From positions 1 to 64,000 of the forward strand of contig JAGWUF010000006.1 of the NCBI GenBank assembly GCA_028868545.1: a stretch of 64,000 bases of DNA, written 5' to 3'. Positions 8,594 to 18,000 of this stretch are shown piece after piece. Positions within the stretch are counted from its first letter, which is position 1. Each line of letters begins with the position of its first letter. The position numbers and the translations under genes are program-made. This DNA comes from Lysobacteraceae bacterium (GTDB lineage: Bacteria; Pseudomonadota; Gammaproteobacteria; Xanthomonadales; Xanthomonadaceae). The notes under the pieces are model-generated. The model searched no databases and was not told the origin of the DNA. It saw only the letters and a program-made list of their open reading frames with translations.

Positions 8594-9274
8594 TCAGCCG
8601 GCGGCGAAACGCGCCTGCATCCAGTCTCCCAAATGCGCGATTTCCTCGGCGCACACCGCGTGCTGCATCGGATAGCGCCGCCATTGCACGGCAAACCCCA
8701 GCGCGGCCATCGCCTTCGCGCTGGCTTCACCGGCGGTCGGCGGCACCACCGGGTCGAATACGCCGTGGGCCATGAACAGGGGTTGCTGCGCGGCCGGCGA
8801 CGCCAGTGCCGCCTGCGCCTGTTCCGGCGTCATCGGCAGATAGGTGGACAGCGCGATCAGGCCGGCCAGCGGTTGCTGGCGTACCAGACCTGCCGCCAGC
8901 GTCACCGCCCCGCCTTGCGAAAACCCGGCCAGCAGGATGCGGTGCGGCGGAATGCCGCGCTCGCCTTCGCGGGCGATCAGGGCTTCGACCTGCGCCACCG
9001 ATTCGGCCACACCGGCGCGGTCGGCGCGCAGGGCCAGATCGCCGAAATCGAAACCGGTGATGTCGTACCACGCCCGCATCCGTGCCCCGCCATTGATCGT
9101 CACTGCGCGCACCGGCGCATGTGGAAACACGAAGCGCAAGGCGGGCCAGTCCTTGCCCACCAGCTCCGCGACGATCGGCGCGAAATCGTGCCCGTCCGCC
9201 CCCAGGCCGTGCAGCCAGATCACGCTCCATTGCGGCGCCGGGCCGGTTTCTTGTTCGACGGTGTCCAGCAGCAT
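8594..9274 (-). CDS. Serine carboxylesterase (YpfH / phospholipase-carboxylesterase family)
   Basis: 226 residues, typical for this alpha/beta-hydrolase family. It has the oxyanion region VIWLHGLGADGHDF and nucleophile elbow AGFSQGG (Ser119). Asp174 (GVFDPVVPP) and His205 (YPMQHAV) complete the triad. There is no signal peptide, so it is probably cytosolic and hydrolyses short-chain or aryl esters. It runs in the same direction as algR, about 70 bases upstream of it, so co-transcription is possible. Confidence 0.9.
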   Translation of the reverse strand: MLLDTVEQETGPAPQWSVIWLHGLGADGHDFAPIVAELVGKDWPALRFVFPHAPVRAVTINGGARMRAWYDITGFDFGDLALRADRAGVAESVAQVEALIAREGERGIPPHRILLAGFSQGGAVTLAAGLVRQQPLAGLIALSTYLPMTPEQAQAALASPAAQQPLFMAHGVFDPVVPPTAGEASAKAMAALGFAVQWRRYPMQHAVCAEEIAHLGDWMQARFAAG

Positions 9275-9418
9275 GAGGGGCGTTCCGTGGCGGGAGGCCG
9301 GCCATTATCCGGTGCAGACTGCCCGCCGGGGAATCGATGCCGACCCCGGAGCCCCCGAAGGTGCCGGATTTTGTCGTTGCAGCTTGCGGCAGGCTGTGCC
9401 GCCATGCATCGTGGCCCC

Positions 9419-10108
9419 ATGTCCGACTCCGCCAGCCCCGGCCTGCGCATCCTGCTGATCGAAGACCAGCACGACATCGCCGCCAACATCTGGGACTACC
9501 TCGAACGCCGCGGTCACGAAATGGACCATTGCGCCGACGGGGTCAGCGGGCTGGCGCGCGCCCTGCGCGGCGATGTGGACGTGATCGTGCTGGATCTGGG
9601 CCTGCCGCGGCTGGACGGGCTGGTGCTGTGTCGCCGCCTGCGCGAGGCCGGGCATGGGGTGCCGGTGTTGATGCTGACTGCGCGCGACACCCTGGAGGAC
9701 AAGTTGCGCGGCTATGCCGAAGGCGCCGACGACTACCTGGTCAAACCCTTTGCGATGCGCGAGCTGGAGGCACGCATCCATGCGCTGCGTCGGCACGGCC
9801 AGCCGGCCACCACGCTGGCGTTCGGGCCATTGCGCTACGACCCGCACGACATGATGGCCCAGCGCGAGGGCAGGCAGATTCCGCTGACGCGGTTGCAGGG
9901 GGCCATTCTGGCGTGCCTGCTGCAGGAAGCCCCGCGGGTGGTGTCGCATGCACGCATTCTCGCCAGTGCCTGGGGCCGCCAGGGCGGCGACGTGGCGGCC
10001 CTGCAGACCCAGGTGTACGAACTGCGCGCACTGATCGACAAACCATTCGCCCAGCCCCTGATCCAGTCCGTGCGCGGGGTGGGTTACCGCTTGCTGGGGG
10101 CCTCGTGA
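9419..10108 (+). CDS. OmpR/PhoP-family response regulator
   Basis: 229 residues from the ATG at 9419 (an in-frame ATG at 9404 is possible; the long track ORF from 8633 is read-through). The receiver domain has LLIEDQHD, phospho-acceptor Asp59 (VIVLDLGLP), Thr in LMLTARD and Lys109 (YLVKPF). The C-terminal winged helix (about 130-228) ends QSVRGVGYRLLGAS. Its TGA overlaps the GTG of the downstream kinase gene (GTGA), so the pair is co-translated. Confidence 0.92.
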   Translation: MSDSASPGLRILLIEDQHDIAANIWDYLERRGHEMDHCADGVSGLARALRGDVDVIVLDLGLPRLDGLVLCRRLREAGHGVPVLMLTARDTLEDKLRGYAEGADDYLVKPFAMRELEARIHALRRHGQPATTLAFGPLRYDPHDMMAQREGRQIPLTRLQGAILACLLQEAPRVVSHARILASAWGRQGGDVAALQTQVYELRALIDKPFAQPLIQSVRGVGYRLLGAS

Positions 10109-11313
10109 GGCCGCCGTTGCCGCTGCGTCTTCGCTTCACGCTGCTGGCGCTGCTGCTGGGCCTGCTGCTGAGCGGGCTGTCCACCCTTGCCCTGCTGCGG
10201 ATGGCCGAAGATTACGAATACATCGTGTCGGCGGAACTCCTGCGCGGTCAGGCCGAAGACTACGGCCTGCGCCTGGCCCGCGGCGAAACGCTGCCGCTTC
10301 CCGCCACCCATCGCCTGCGCGGCTTTCGCATCAACGACCCGGCCCTGCCGGCCGCGTATGCACACCTGTCGCCGGGCCTGCATGAAGATCCCGCCGATGG
10401 CGACATCCATGTCGGGGTGTTCGACACGCGTGCCGGCCGGCTGGTGTTCGCGATCGACATGGGCGATTTCGAACTGATGGAACGCCATCTGCATGGCTTG
10501 GTGCTGGCAATGATGCTGTTGGGCACCGCGCTGGCCGGCTGGCTGGGCTGGCTGCTGGCCGGCATCGCACTGCAACCCTTGCAGCGCCTGGCGCGGGGCG
10601 TGGAAGCCCTGCCGGTGCAGCCGCAGCCCACCCGCTTGGCGGCCGACATCAGTCACGATGCGCTGGGTCAGCTGGCATCCGCCATCGATGCCTATCAAGC
10701 CCGGCTGGTGGATGCCGACGCACGTGAACAGGCATTCCTGGCCGATGCCAGCCACGAGCTGCGCACGCCGCTGGCGGTGATCCAGGGGGTGACCGAAGTG
10801 CTGCTGGATGACCCGGCGCTGCCGCCGGCCCAACGCAACCGGCTGGCACGACTGGAGCGCGGGGCAGGCGAGATGGGACAGTTGCTGGAAGCCATGCTGG
10901 CCAGCGCACGCCGCAAGCCGCTGACGGTGGAAGTGCTGGAGATGCGCCCCTTGCTGGAAGAGGCGATTACCCGTGCCCTGGCCGGCAAGCCGGCCATCCA
11001 TGTGCAGATCGCGGGCGATGCCGGCATTGACACCGCCCGGCGCGAAGCGGTGCTGCTGCTTTCAGGCTTGTTGCGCCTGCTGCTGCAGGCGCAGGCTTGC
11101 GAAGCGGTGCACCTGCAACTGGACGCCACCCGCCTGGAGATCCGCCTGCTCCCGCAAACCGATGCCAGCGCCGATTCCGGCCACGCGGGCCGGGTCGATA
11201 CCGGCACCGGCTCGGCCCTGCTGGATCGGCTGGCCACACGTCTGCACTGGCAGGTGCAGATCCATTCCCCGTTCCATGCCACGCTGCGCATTGCAGCCGG
11301 CCACGCGCCCTGA
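10105..11313 (+). CDS. Sensor histidine kinase with degenerate ATP-binding domain
   Basis: 402 residues from a GTG overlapping the regulator stop; the track ORF starts upstream in another gene. There are two membrane segments (about 7-29 and 130-155) flanking a periplasmic sensor of roughly 100 residues, then a HAMP-like region and an intact H-box ADASHELRTPLAVI (His217). The following HATPase region lacks a recognisable N-box Asn and the DxGxG G1 motif; only GTGSALLDRLATRL resembles the G2 box. Autophosphorylation is doubtful. It may act mainly as a phosphatase or accept phosphate from another kinase. Confidence 0.82.
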   Translation: MRPPLPLRLRFTLLALLLGLLLSGLSTLALLRMAEDYEYIVSAELLRGQAEDYGLRLARGETLPLPATHRLRGFRINDPALPAAYAHLSPGLHEDPADGDIHVGVFDTRAGRLVFAIDMGDFELMERHLHGLVLAMMLLGTALAGWLGWLLAGIALQPLQRLARGVEALPVQPQPTRLAADISHDALGQLASAIDAYQARLVDADAREQAFLADASHELRTPLAVIQGVTEVLLDDPALPPAQRNRLARLERGAGEMGQLLEAMLASARRKPLTVEVLEMRPLLEEAITRALAGKPAIHVQIAGDAGIDTARREAVLLLSGLLRLLLQAQACEAVHLQLDATRLEIRLLPQTDASADSGHAGRVDTGTGSALLDRLATRLHWQVQIHSPFHATLRIAAGHAP

Positions 11314-11383
11314 CCGCAGCCGTGCGCACGCGTTGCGAACGCTTTTCGCGCAACAATGGCGCACCCGTCACCGAGGTTGGCCG

Positions 11384-12640
11384 ATGAAATTTCCTGCCGC
11401 TGCCGCTGCCGTTGCCGTTTTCGCCGCACTGGCCTTGTCGGCCTGCCAGCGCGCAGCGCCGCCTGCCAAGCCGGCCACGGGCGACTACCGCGTGCAGACC
11501 TGGGTGCTGCCGGCGGAGGCCGGTTCGATGGCCCCGACCCTGGTCACGGCCGGCGACAACCGCCTGCTGCTGGGCTGGATCAACCGCACCCAGGGTCGGC
11601 GCAATGCCTTGCAGTTTGCGTCCTACACCGAGGCGGCCGGCTGGCAGAGCCAGCCGCGCACGATTGCGGTGGGCAATTCCCTGCTGGCCAATGCCGCCGA
11701 CACCCCGCATCTGCTGGCCACACCCGATGGTGCGCTGTGGGCGCAGTGGCTGCAGGCACAGGCCGATGGCGCCTCCGGCTATGACGCCATCGTGGCGCGC
11801 TCCCGGGACGGCGGCATGAGCTGGAATCAGCTGACCCGCGTCAACGACGATGGCCAACCGGTCGAGCACGGGTTTGCCGCGCTGTGGCCGCGCGGCAACG
11901 ACGGGCTGGGCATCGCCTGGCTGGACGGGCGGGCAAATGCCACCGCCGCGCCCCCCGCGCAGCACGGCGACACCGCCACCCAATTGCGCACCAATCATTT
12001 CACCCTGGATCTGGCCCGCGGAACCGACGCGGTGGTGGCGGTGCGCAGCTGCGATTGCTGCCAAACCGCCGCCGCGATCACCACACGGGGGCCTTTGCTG
12101 GCCTGGCGTGGCCGCAGTGATGCCGAGATTCGCGATATCGCGGTCGCCCGTTTCGAGAACGGCAGCTGGCGTGCGCCCACGCCGGTGCATGCCGACGGCT
12201 GGAAGATCAGTGCCTGCCCGGTGGCCGGGCCGGCACTGGCGGCAGCCGGCACGACCGCGGTGGTGCTGTGGTACAGCGCCGCCAACGACAAGCCTTTGTT
12301 GCAGCTGGCCCGCAGCACCGATGCCGGGGATCACTTCGCCGCTCCGGTCACGCTGGCCAGCGGAACGGCCGTGCTGGGCCGGGGCGCGGTGGGCATCGAT
12401 GCGCACCAGGTGTGGGCGGCGTGGCTGCACGAGGACGCCCACGGGCAGACCTTGCAGCTGGCGCGCTACACACCGGATCTGTCGAAACGGCTGCAGACGC
12501 TGGAAGTGGCGAAGCTGGGCACGCGCGGTCTGGCCAGCGGTTACCCGCAACTGGCGGTGGATGCCGGCGGTGCGTGGCTGGTATGGACCGATGTGGCCAA
12601 TGGCGTGGCGCACCTGAAAGGCGCACGCATCACCCGCTGA
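11384..12640 (+). CDS. Lipoprotein with sialidase/BNR-like fold, function unknown
   Basis: 418 residues from the ATG at 11384, which opens a lipoprotein signal peptide with lipobox LSAC-Q. The body has repeated segments of sialidase-like beta-propellers (RSRDGGMSWNQ, RSTDAGDHFAAPV) and a Cys-rich motif SCDCCQT plus KISACPVAGPA. I recall these motifs from proteins automatically named exo-alpha-sialidase, with no demonstrated enzyme activity. No sialidase catalytic set can be confirmed. It is probably anchored to the inner or outer membrane facing the periplasm. Confidence 0.7.
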   Translation: MKFPAAAAAVAVFAALALSACQRAAPPAKPATGDYRVQTWVLPAEAGSMAPTLVTAGDNRLLLGWINRTQGRRNALQFASYTEAAGWQSQPRTIAVGNSLLANAADTPHLLATPDGALWAQWLQAQADGASGYDAIVARSRDGGMSWNQLTRVNDDGQPVEHGFAALWPRGNDGLGIAWLDGRANATAAPPAQHGDTATQLRTNHFTLDLARGTDAVVAVRSCDCCQTAAAITTRGPLLAWRGRSDAEIRDIAVARFENGSWRAPTPVHADGWKISACPVAGPALAAAGTTAVVLWYSAANDKPLLQLARSTDAGDHFAAPVTLASGTAVLGRGAVGIDAHQVWAAWLHEDAHGQTLQLARYTPDLSKRLQTLEVAKLGTRGLASGYPQLAVDAGGAWLVWTDVANGVAHLKGARITR

Positions 12641-12694
12641 GCTGGCCGGCTGCCACCCTGTTTTCCGCTATGCCGGGTAAGCCCATCGTCATGC

Positions 12695-14380
12695 GTGGTT
12701 CCCGTGCCCAAACTGCAAGCTGCCCTGCTTTCCGCCCTGCTTGCAACGCTGCTGTCGGCTTGCAGCCGCAATGGCCACTCGCCTGAACCCGCCAACGCAG
12801 CTCCGAAACCCGCCGCTGCCACCTCGCACCTGCCCAGCGACGCCGCCCTGAAGCAGTTTCAGAGCGAGGGCCGTGAACCCACCTTGCGCCGGCTGTCGGT
12901 GACCGATTACTGGCTGCATTACAAATTGATGCAGGCCACCGGCCTTGAAACCGCCTTGGGCGGCGAAGCACAAACGATTGCCGCATTGCAGGCGGTGGCC
13001 AATGCCTATGAGCGCAAGCTGCACGACCTGGAAGCGGCCCCCCCGAAGTTGCTGCCTGCCGCGTTCACCGGCGAGGGCATGACCAGCGGCTTGCTGGGCA
13101 TGGGCATGGGCGGGTTTGCCGGCCTGCTGGCCGGTGGCACCCTCAGCGGTGCGGCCAGCAGCATGTCCGATGCGCAACTGGCCGAGATGGTCAAGGCCGG
13201 CCCGATGAAATTCGACGGCAAGTCCGGCAGCGCCGAATTCCAGTTCGATGCCAACGGCGGGCTGACCCAGACCCTTGCCTTCGAGGTCAACGAAGCCGGC
13301 GTGAACGGCAAGGTCAGCGTGAAAACCCGGATGGACGCCTGTCCGGATCCGCAAGGCCGGGTCAGCGTCGACGTCGACGTCGACTCGCGCATGCGGGCGA
13401 CCGGCAAACCCGGCACCAGCGGGTATGTGCAAACCAGCTTCAAATACGAACGCTATCTGGACGATGACGCGCAGCTGATCAACGACGGCACTGGCGGTGC
13501 CTCCAACTTGCACATCCGCATGGGCGGCCACGAATCCGCCGGCAGTCAACATCTGGATATCACGCTGGGCCATCAGCGCGATGGCACTTTGATTTTCGAA
13601 AACCACATGGAAAGCGGTTTCAGCATATTCCGGCCCGACGAGGTGGCGCGCACCCAGAAGTTGCTGCGAAGCGCCGAATTCATGCAAACTCTGATCGCGG
13701 AGTTCATGTTGCGCGGGACCGGCTCCAGCAATGGCTCGCCGTGGGAAAGCGGGCGCTGCATCAACCTGAAGGTGACCAGTGACCCCGGCCAGCGCAACCG
13801 GATCAAGCCCAATACCGCATTCGATCTGGAGGCGATGCCGCGCGCGAAAGCCGATGGCGCAGTGGTGGGCGGCAGCGTGCGTGCCACCTTGACCGGGTCG
13901 GCACGGTTGCTGCCGGGCAGCGGCAAGGTACCGGCCGATGCGGCCTATCAATACGCCGGCCCCGAGCAGAAAAACCAGACCGCCAGCATTGCCTTCGAGG
14001 CGCGCAGCAAGCGCGGGGTGGGCAAGGCGACGCTGGACTTCGACACCCGGGAACGCGCCTGGCGGATCAAGGGCGGCCAGAACGATTTCTTCGCCAACGT
14101 GGTGGTGTGCTCGGTAACGCGGCCGTTCGACATCAAAAGCACGGCGGGGCTGGTGATGCACATGTCCGGCGGCGAAAGCGGTGGCAGCTGGACCCAGTCC
14201 GGCAAGGCGGCCGGGGTCGGCTGGTCGGGTGGCGGCCAGTACACGCTCAAGCTGGACGAAGACGGCAGCGGATGGCTGGAAGCGAAAGGCGTCTCCGACA
14301 TCAGCACCCCGATGGGGCATTTCAAGGGCGCCGTGGCACCCGCGTTTTCGTTGACCCCGGTGGATGCGCCTTGCGAATGA
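12695..14380 (+). CDS. Putative lipoprotein of unknown function
   Basis: 561 residues from a GTG start (a second in-frame GTG follows 9 bases later). The N-terminus is a lipoprotein signal with LLSAC-S at about residues 19-23. A Gly/Met-rich patch (MTSGLLGMGMGGFAGLLAGG) lies near 130-150 and could be membrane-active. The rest is polar with predicted beta structure. I do not recognise the family. It follows the other lipoprotein gene by 54 bases on the same strand, so they may be co-transcribed. Confidence 0.65.
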   Translation: MVPVPKLQAALLSALLATLLSACSRNGHSPEPANAAPKPAAATSHLPSDAALKQFQSEGREPTLRRLSVTDYWLHYKLMQATGLETALGGEAQTIAALQAVANAYERKLHDLEAAPPKLLPAAFTGEGMTSGLLGMGMGGFAGLLAGGTLSGAASSMSDAQLAEMVKAGPMKFDGKSGSAEFQFDANGGLTQTLAFEVNEAGVNGKVSVKTRMDACPDPQGRVSVDVDVDSRMRATGKPGTSGYVQTSFKYERYLDDDAQLINDGTGGASNLHIRMGGHESAGSQHLDITLGHQRDGTLIFENHMESGFSIFRPDEVARTQKLLRSAEFMQTLIAEFMLRGTGSSNGSPWESGRCINLKVTSDPGQRNRIKPNTAFDLEAMPRAKADGAVVGGSVRATLTGSARLLPGSGKVPADAAYQYAGPEQKNQTASIAFEARSKRGVGKATLDFDTRERAWRIKGGQNDFFANVVVCSVTRPFDIKSTAGLVMHMSGGESGGSWTQSGKAAGVGWSGGGQYTLKLDEDGSGWLEAKGVSDISTPMGHFKGAVAPAFSLTPVDAPCE

Positions 14381-14402
14381 CGGGCGCTGCCGCCCGCCGC
14401 GC

Positions 14403-14990
14403 TCAGCCTTGCAACTCCGCCAGCAGGAAGGCGCGCGCCTTGCGCCAGTCGCGGCGCACGGTGCGCTCGCTCAGGCCCAGCAATTCGCCGATTTCGGCTT
14501 CCTCGTAGCCGCCGAAATAGCGCATTTCGACGATCTGTGCGGCACGCGCATCGAGCTTGTGCAGGCCGGTCAGCAATTCATCCAGCGCCAGCACTTCCAC
14601 GACGGCGGAGGCCTGATCGCCCAGCGCCGCCGACAGGGTCAACGCCTCCTGTCCGCCGCCGCGCTTGTCGGCCTTGCGGGCGCGGGCATCGTCCACCAGG
14701 ACCTGGCGCATCGCCCGCGCCGACAAGGCCAGCAGGTGGTTGCGGTCGACCGCCTTGAGATCGGCACCGCCGGCCAGTTTCAGGTACGCCTCGTGCACCA
14801 GCGCGGTGGTCTGGAAGCCATCGCGCATGCGCCGCAATTGCGCGCGCGCGGCGCGCTTGAGTTCGTCATACACCGCCAGGTAGGCGCTGCCCAGTGCCTG
14901 CGCATCGCCGTCGCGGGCGCGTGCCAGCAGTTGCGTGACCGGAGCCTCTGCGGATGATGGCGTCATTCTGCTGTCCCGAGCGTGCGACAT
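14403..14990 (-). CDS. ECF-type RNA polymerase sigma factor
   Basis: 195 residues. It resembles the Sig-70_X6 (TIGR02999) ECF subgroup: region 2 with FQTTALVHEAYLKLAGG and LSARAMRQVLVDDARARKADKRGG, region 4 with QIVEMRYFGGYEEAEIGELLGLSERTVRRDWRKA. Start 14990 has AAGG eight bases upstream. In this subgroup a Ser/Thr kinase gene often sits beside the sigma gene, but none is present here and no anti-sigma factor is seen. It is convergent with the lipoprotein gene and 64 bases downstream of tamB on the same strand. Confidence 0.88.
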   Translation of the reverse strand: MSHARDSRMTPSSAEAPVTQLLARARDGDAQALGSAYLAVYDELKRAARAQLRRMRDGFQTTALVHEAYLKLAGGADLKAVDRNHLLALSARAMRQVLVDDARARKADKRGGGQEALTLSAALGDQASAVVEVLALDELLTGLHKLDARAAQIVEMRYFGGYEEAEIGELLGLSERTVRRDWRKARAFLLAELQG

Positions 14991-15054
14991 GGGCGAAGCC
15001 TTGCGGCTTCCGCCGGGCGGAGTGTCGCATGCGCGCCGGTGCGGGTGCGAGCCG

Positions 15055-18000
15055 TCATTGTTCCTTGCGCCAGTTCAACGAAGCGCGGTTTTCCACGGTG
15101 GAGGATTCGACCTGGACCGCGAAACCCTTGCGCAGCAGGTATTTCAGCGTCATCACCTGGCCGGTGCCCAGCAGCGACACGCCATAGCCCACGTACAACC
15201 TGGGCGAGAGGTATTTGCCCACGCTCAGCACATCGCCACCCAGCGCGCGCGATTCGTTCACGCCGGCATCATCCAGCCCCAGCCGCGCGCCCAGTTCCGC
15301 CGCCAGCAGCCCGCTGCCGGCATTCAAGGCCGCCTTGGCCGTGCCCAGCTGGCGTGCTTCATTGCCGGACAGGGTGGACAACGGCCGCCCCAGCGTGAGG
15401 TAAGCCAGCGCCTCGGATTCGCTTTTGGCAGGCACCGAATAGACCGTGGCCTTCGGTGCCTGCGCCCGGCCCTCCACCCGGATGCCGGCAGTGACATCGC
15501 CCACGTTGCGCTCGGCGCGGATGTCCAGCAGCGGGTCGTCGATCGGCGTATTCGCCCAGCGCAGGCCGCCGCGCGTGATCTGCAGGTTCTGGCCATAGGC
15601 GCGGTAACGGCCTTCGACCTGCAGCGCACCATTGCCCAGCGCTTCCCGGCCCGGCTGCACGCGCACCCGCACGCTCCCGTCCAATCGGCCTCGCAGGCCA
15701 TAGCCATCCACCTGCACGGCCTTGCCCATCTGCACGTTCAGATCCATGTCGAGCGCCGTGCGGGTATTGCCCTGACCGGGGTCTGCCGGGTCCAGCACCA
15801 CCACATCCGACGACGGTGACACCCCCATGTCGAGGCGCTCCAGATGGATGTCGGCTTGCGAGATCGTGACCTGGCCGCGCAACTGCACGGGTTGCCCGGC
15901 GCGATAGCGCAAGCTCAGATCGGGATCGACCACCGCATGCAGTTGCCGGGTGTCCGCCAGCAGCACCTTGCTGCCGCGCAGGGCCAGCACCAGCGGCGTG
16001 TCGTCGCTGCGCCAATCCAGCTGGCCATCCACCTGCAGGACACCGTCACCGGCCCCCACCTGCCCGCTGAGGCGGGCACTGCCGTCATCGCCGGCCTGCA
16101 GCCGCAGGTCGCCATCGTGCAGGCCGGTGCCCAGCGCCGGCAATTCGGCGGCAAAGGCCTGCAGCCGGCCATTGCCGCCCAGCAGGGGCTGCCCGCGCGT
16201 GCCGGCCAGATGCATGTCCAGATCGAGCTGCCCACGCGGGGCGACGATGTCGGGTGACAGCAATTCCATCCAGGTCAGGGCGCGGGTGCCAAGCGTCAGG
16301 CGGCCTTGCAAGGGGGCGTGCGCCTCCCAGCCGGTCGCGATCCGCGCTTCGAGCTGGCCGGCCTGATCCAGGCCTGTCGTCAACTCCGCCTCGATGCGGT
16401 GCGCATCGAACCGGGTCGCCAAGGCCAGGTTGCGATACCCCAGCAGATCCCGGCGGGCACGCGCACGGTTGCGCAGCCCGCCTTCGGCCGAAGTGAGGTG
16501 GGCCGTGCCTTGCCAAGCGGCACCTGCCGGCATCAGGCTTGCCCGCACGCCGACCTCGCCATGCACCACCCACGGCTTGCCATCGCTGCCGACCGGCAAG
16601 TAGGGCGTCAGCAACGTCAGTGGCAATTGGCTGCCCTGCACCTGCAGCCCACGGCGGGGCCAATCGACATCCGTGCACAGAGTGCCGCCACCGCCTGCCT
16701 GCAGGCAGGCCTGTGCCTGCACGACGTTCCCCCCCTGCCACGCCCAGTGCGCCGGCTGTTGCAGTGCCCAGCGGGCACCGGTGCCCGGCTGCAACTGCAA
16801 CCGGGTCAGGCTGCCCTGCCAGCGCGCAGCTTGTCGCTGGGCCGTGCCTGCCAGCGCCAGCTGGCCCTGCGGGCTGCCGGCCTCGGCCGCCAGCTGCAAG
16901 TGCTCCACCGCGCCGCGCAGCTGCGCGCGCACGGTGGTCAGTGGCACGCCCAGCTGCAGGCCACTGGCTTCCAGTGCCAGGTTGCCACTGCCGCTGCGCC
17001 ACGGCAGCTGGCCACGGGCGTGCAGCCGCTCGGCGCGATAGCTGCCGAATGCCAGGCCATCACCGTTCAGATCGACCACCAGATCCGGCGCATCGCGTGG
17101 GCCTTGCAGGTGCACGCGCCCGCGCAGCGCGCCTTGCCCGCCCGGCAGCAGATCCGGCAGCCGCAGCGGCGAAAACTGCGCGTCCAGCACCAGCCGCGCA
17201 CCCAGCTCGCCGCGCGCGGTCAGCGTGCTTTGCCCCAGCGTGAGGGCGGCATCGCCACGGTATTGCACGCCATCCACCTGCAATTGCGCATGCCCGGCCA
17301 GTGCTCGGCCGCGCAGGCTGCCGCCGAGTTCCTCCAGTTGCACCTGCAGCAACAAACCGGCCGCACCCGACCGTTGCTGTCCGTCGACCTGCAACCGGCC
17401 CTGCACCTTGCCCGGCCAATCAGGCGCGAAATACCCCGGATCGAAACCCGCCAACTGCGCCTGGGCCTGCCACTGCAGCCGCGGCGACCACGTCAGCGCG
17501 CCACTGGCCTGCAACTGGCCCTGCGGCATGCTGGCGTGCAGGGCCCGCAGCTGCAGGCCGTCGCGATCGCCCACACCATCCAGCACCAGGGTTGCGCTGT
17601 CCTGGCCGCGTTGCAGCCTGGCGGTGCCGGTGGCCGTCCAGCGCGCCAAGCCGCCTGCCAGCTTGAAATCGCCATTGCCGAGGATGTCGATCCGGCCATC
17701 GCCGCTGCGCCAATGCAGATCGCGCGCAGCCAGCTGCAAGGCCAGCGTGGCGTGTTTTGGATCGGCCAGTTCGGCCTTGCCCTCGGCGCGGATGCGCCCA
17801 CCCAGCACCTCCACCAGCAAGGGCTGCACCGTCACGGTCTGTTGCGCCAGCCGCAGCCGCGAAGGCTGCACCACCAGCACCTGTTCGCCGCGCTGAAGCC
17901 GACCCTGCAACGTGGCTTCACCGCCCTTGCCGGTCAGCATCAACTGCAGCGCCAGCGGCGTGGAGGTCTGTCCGCGCGCGGCCAGCAGTGCCGGATCCAG

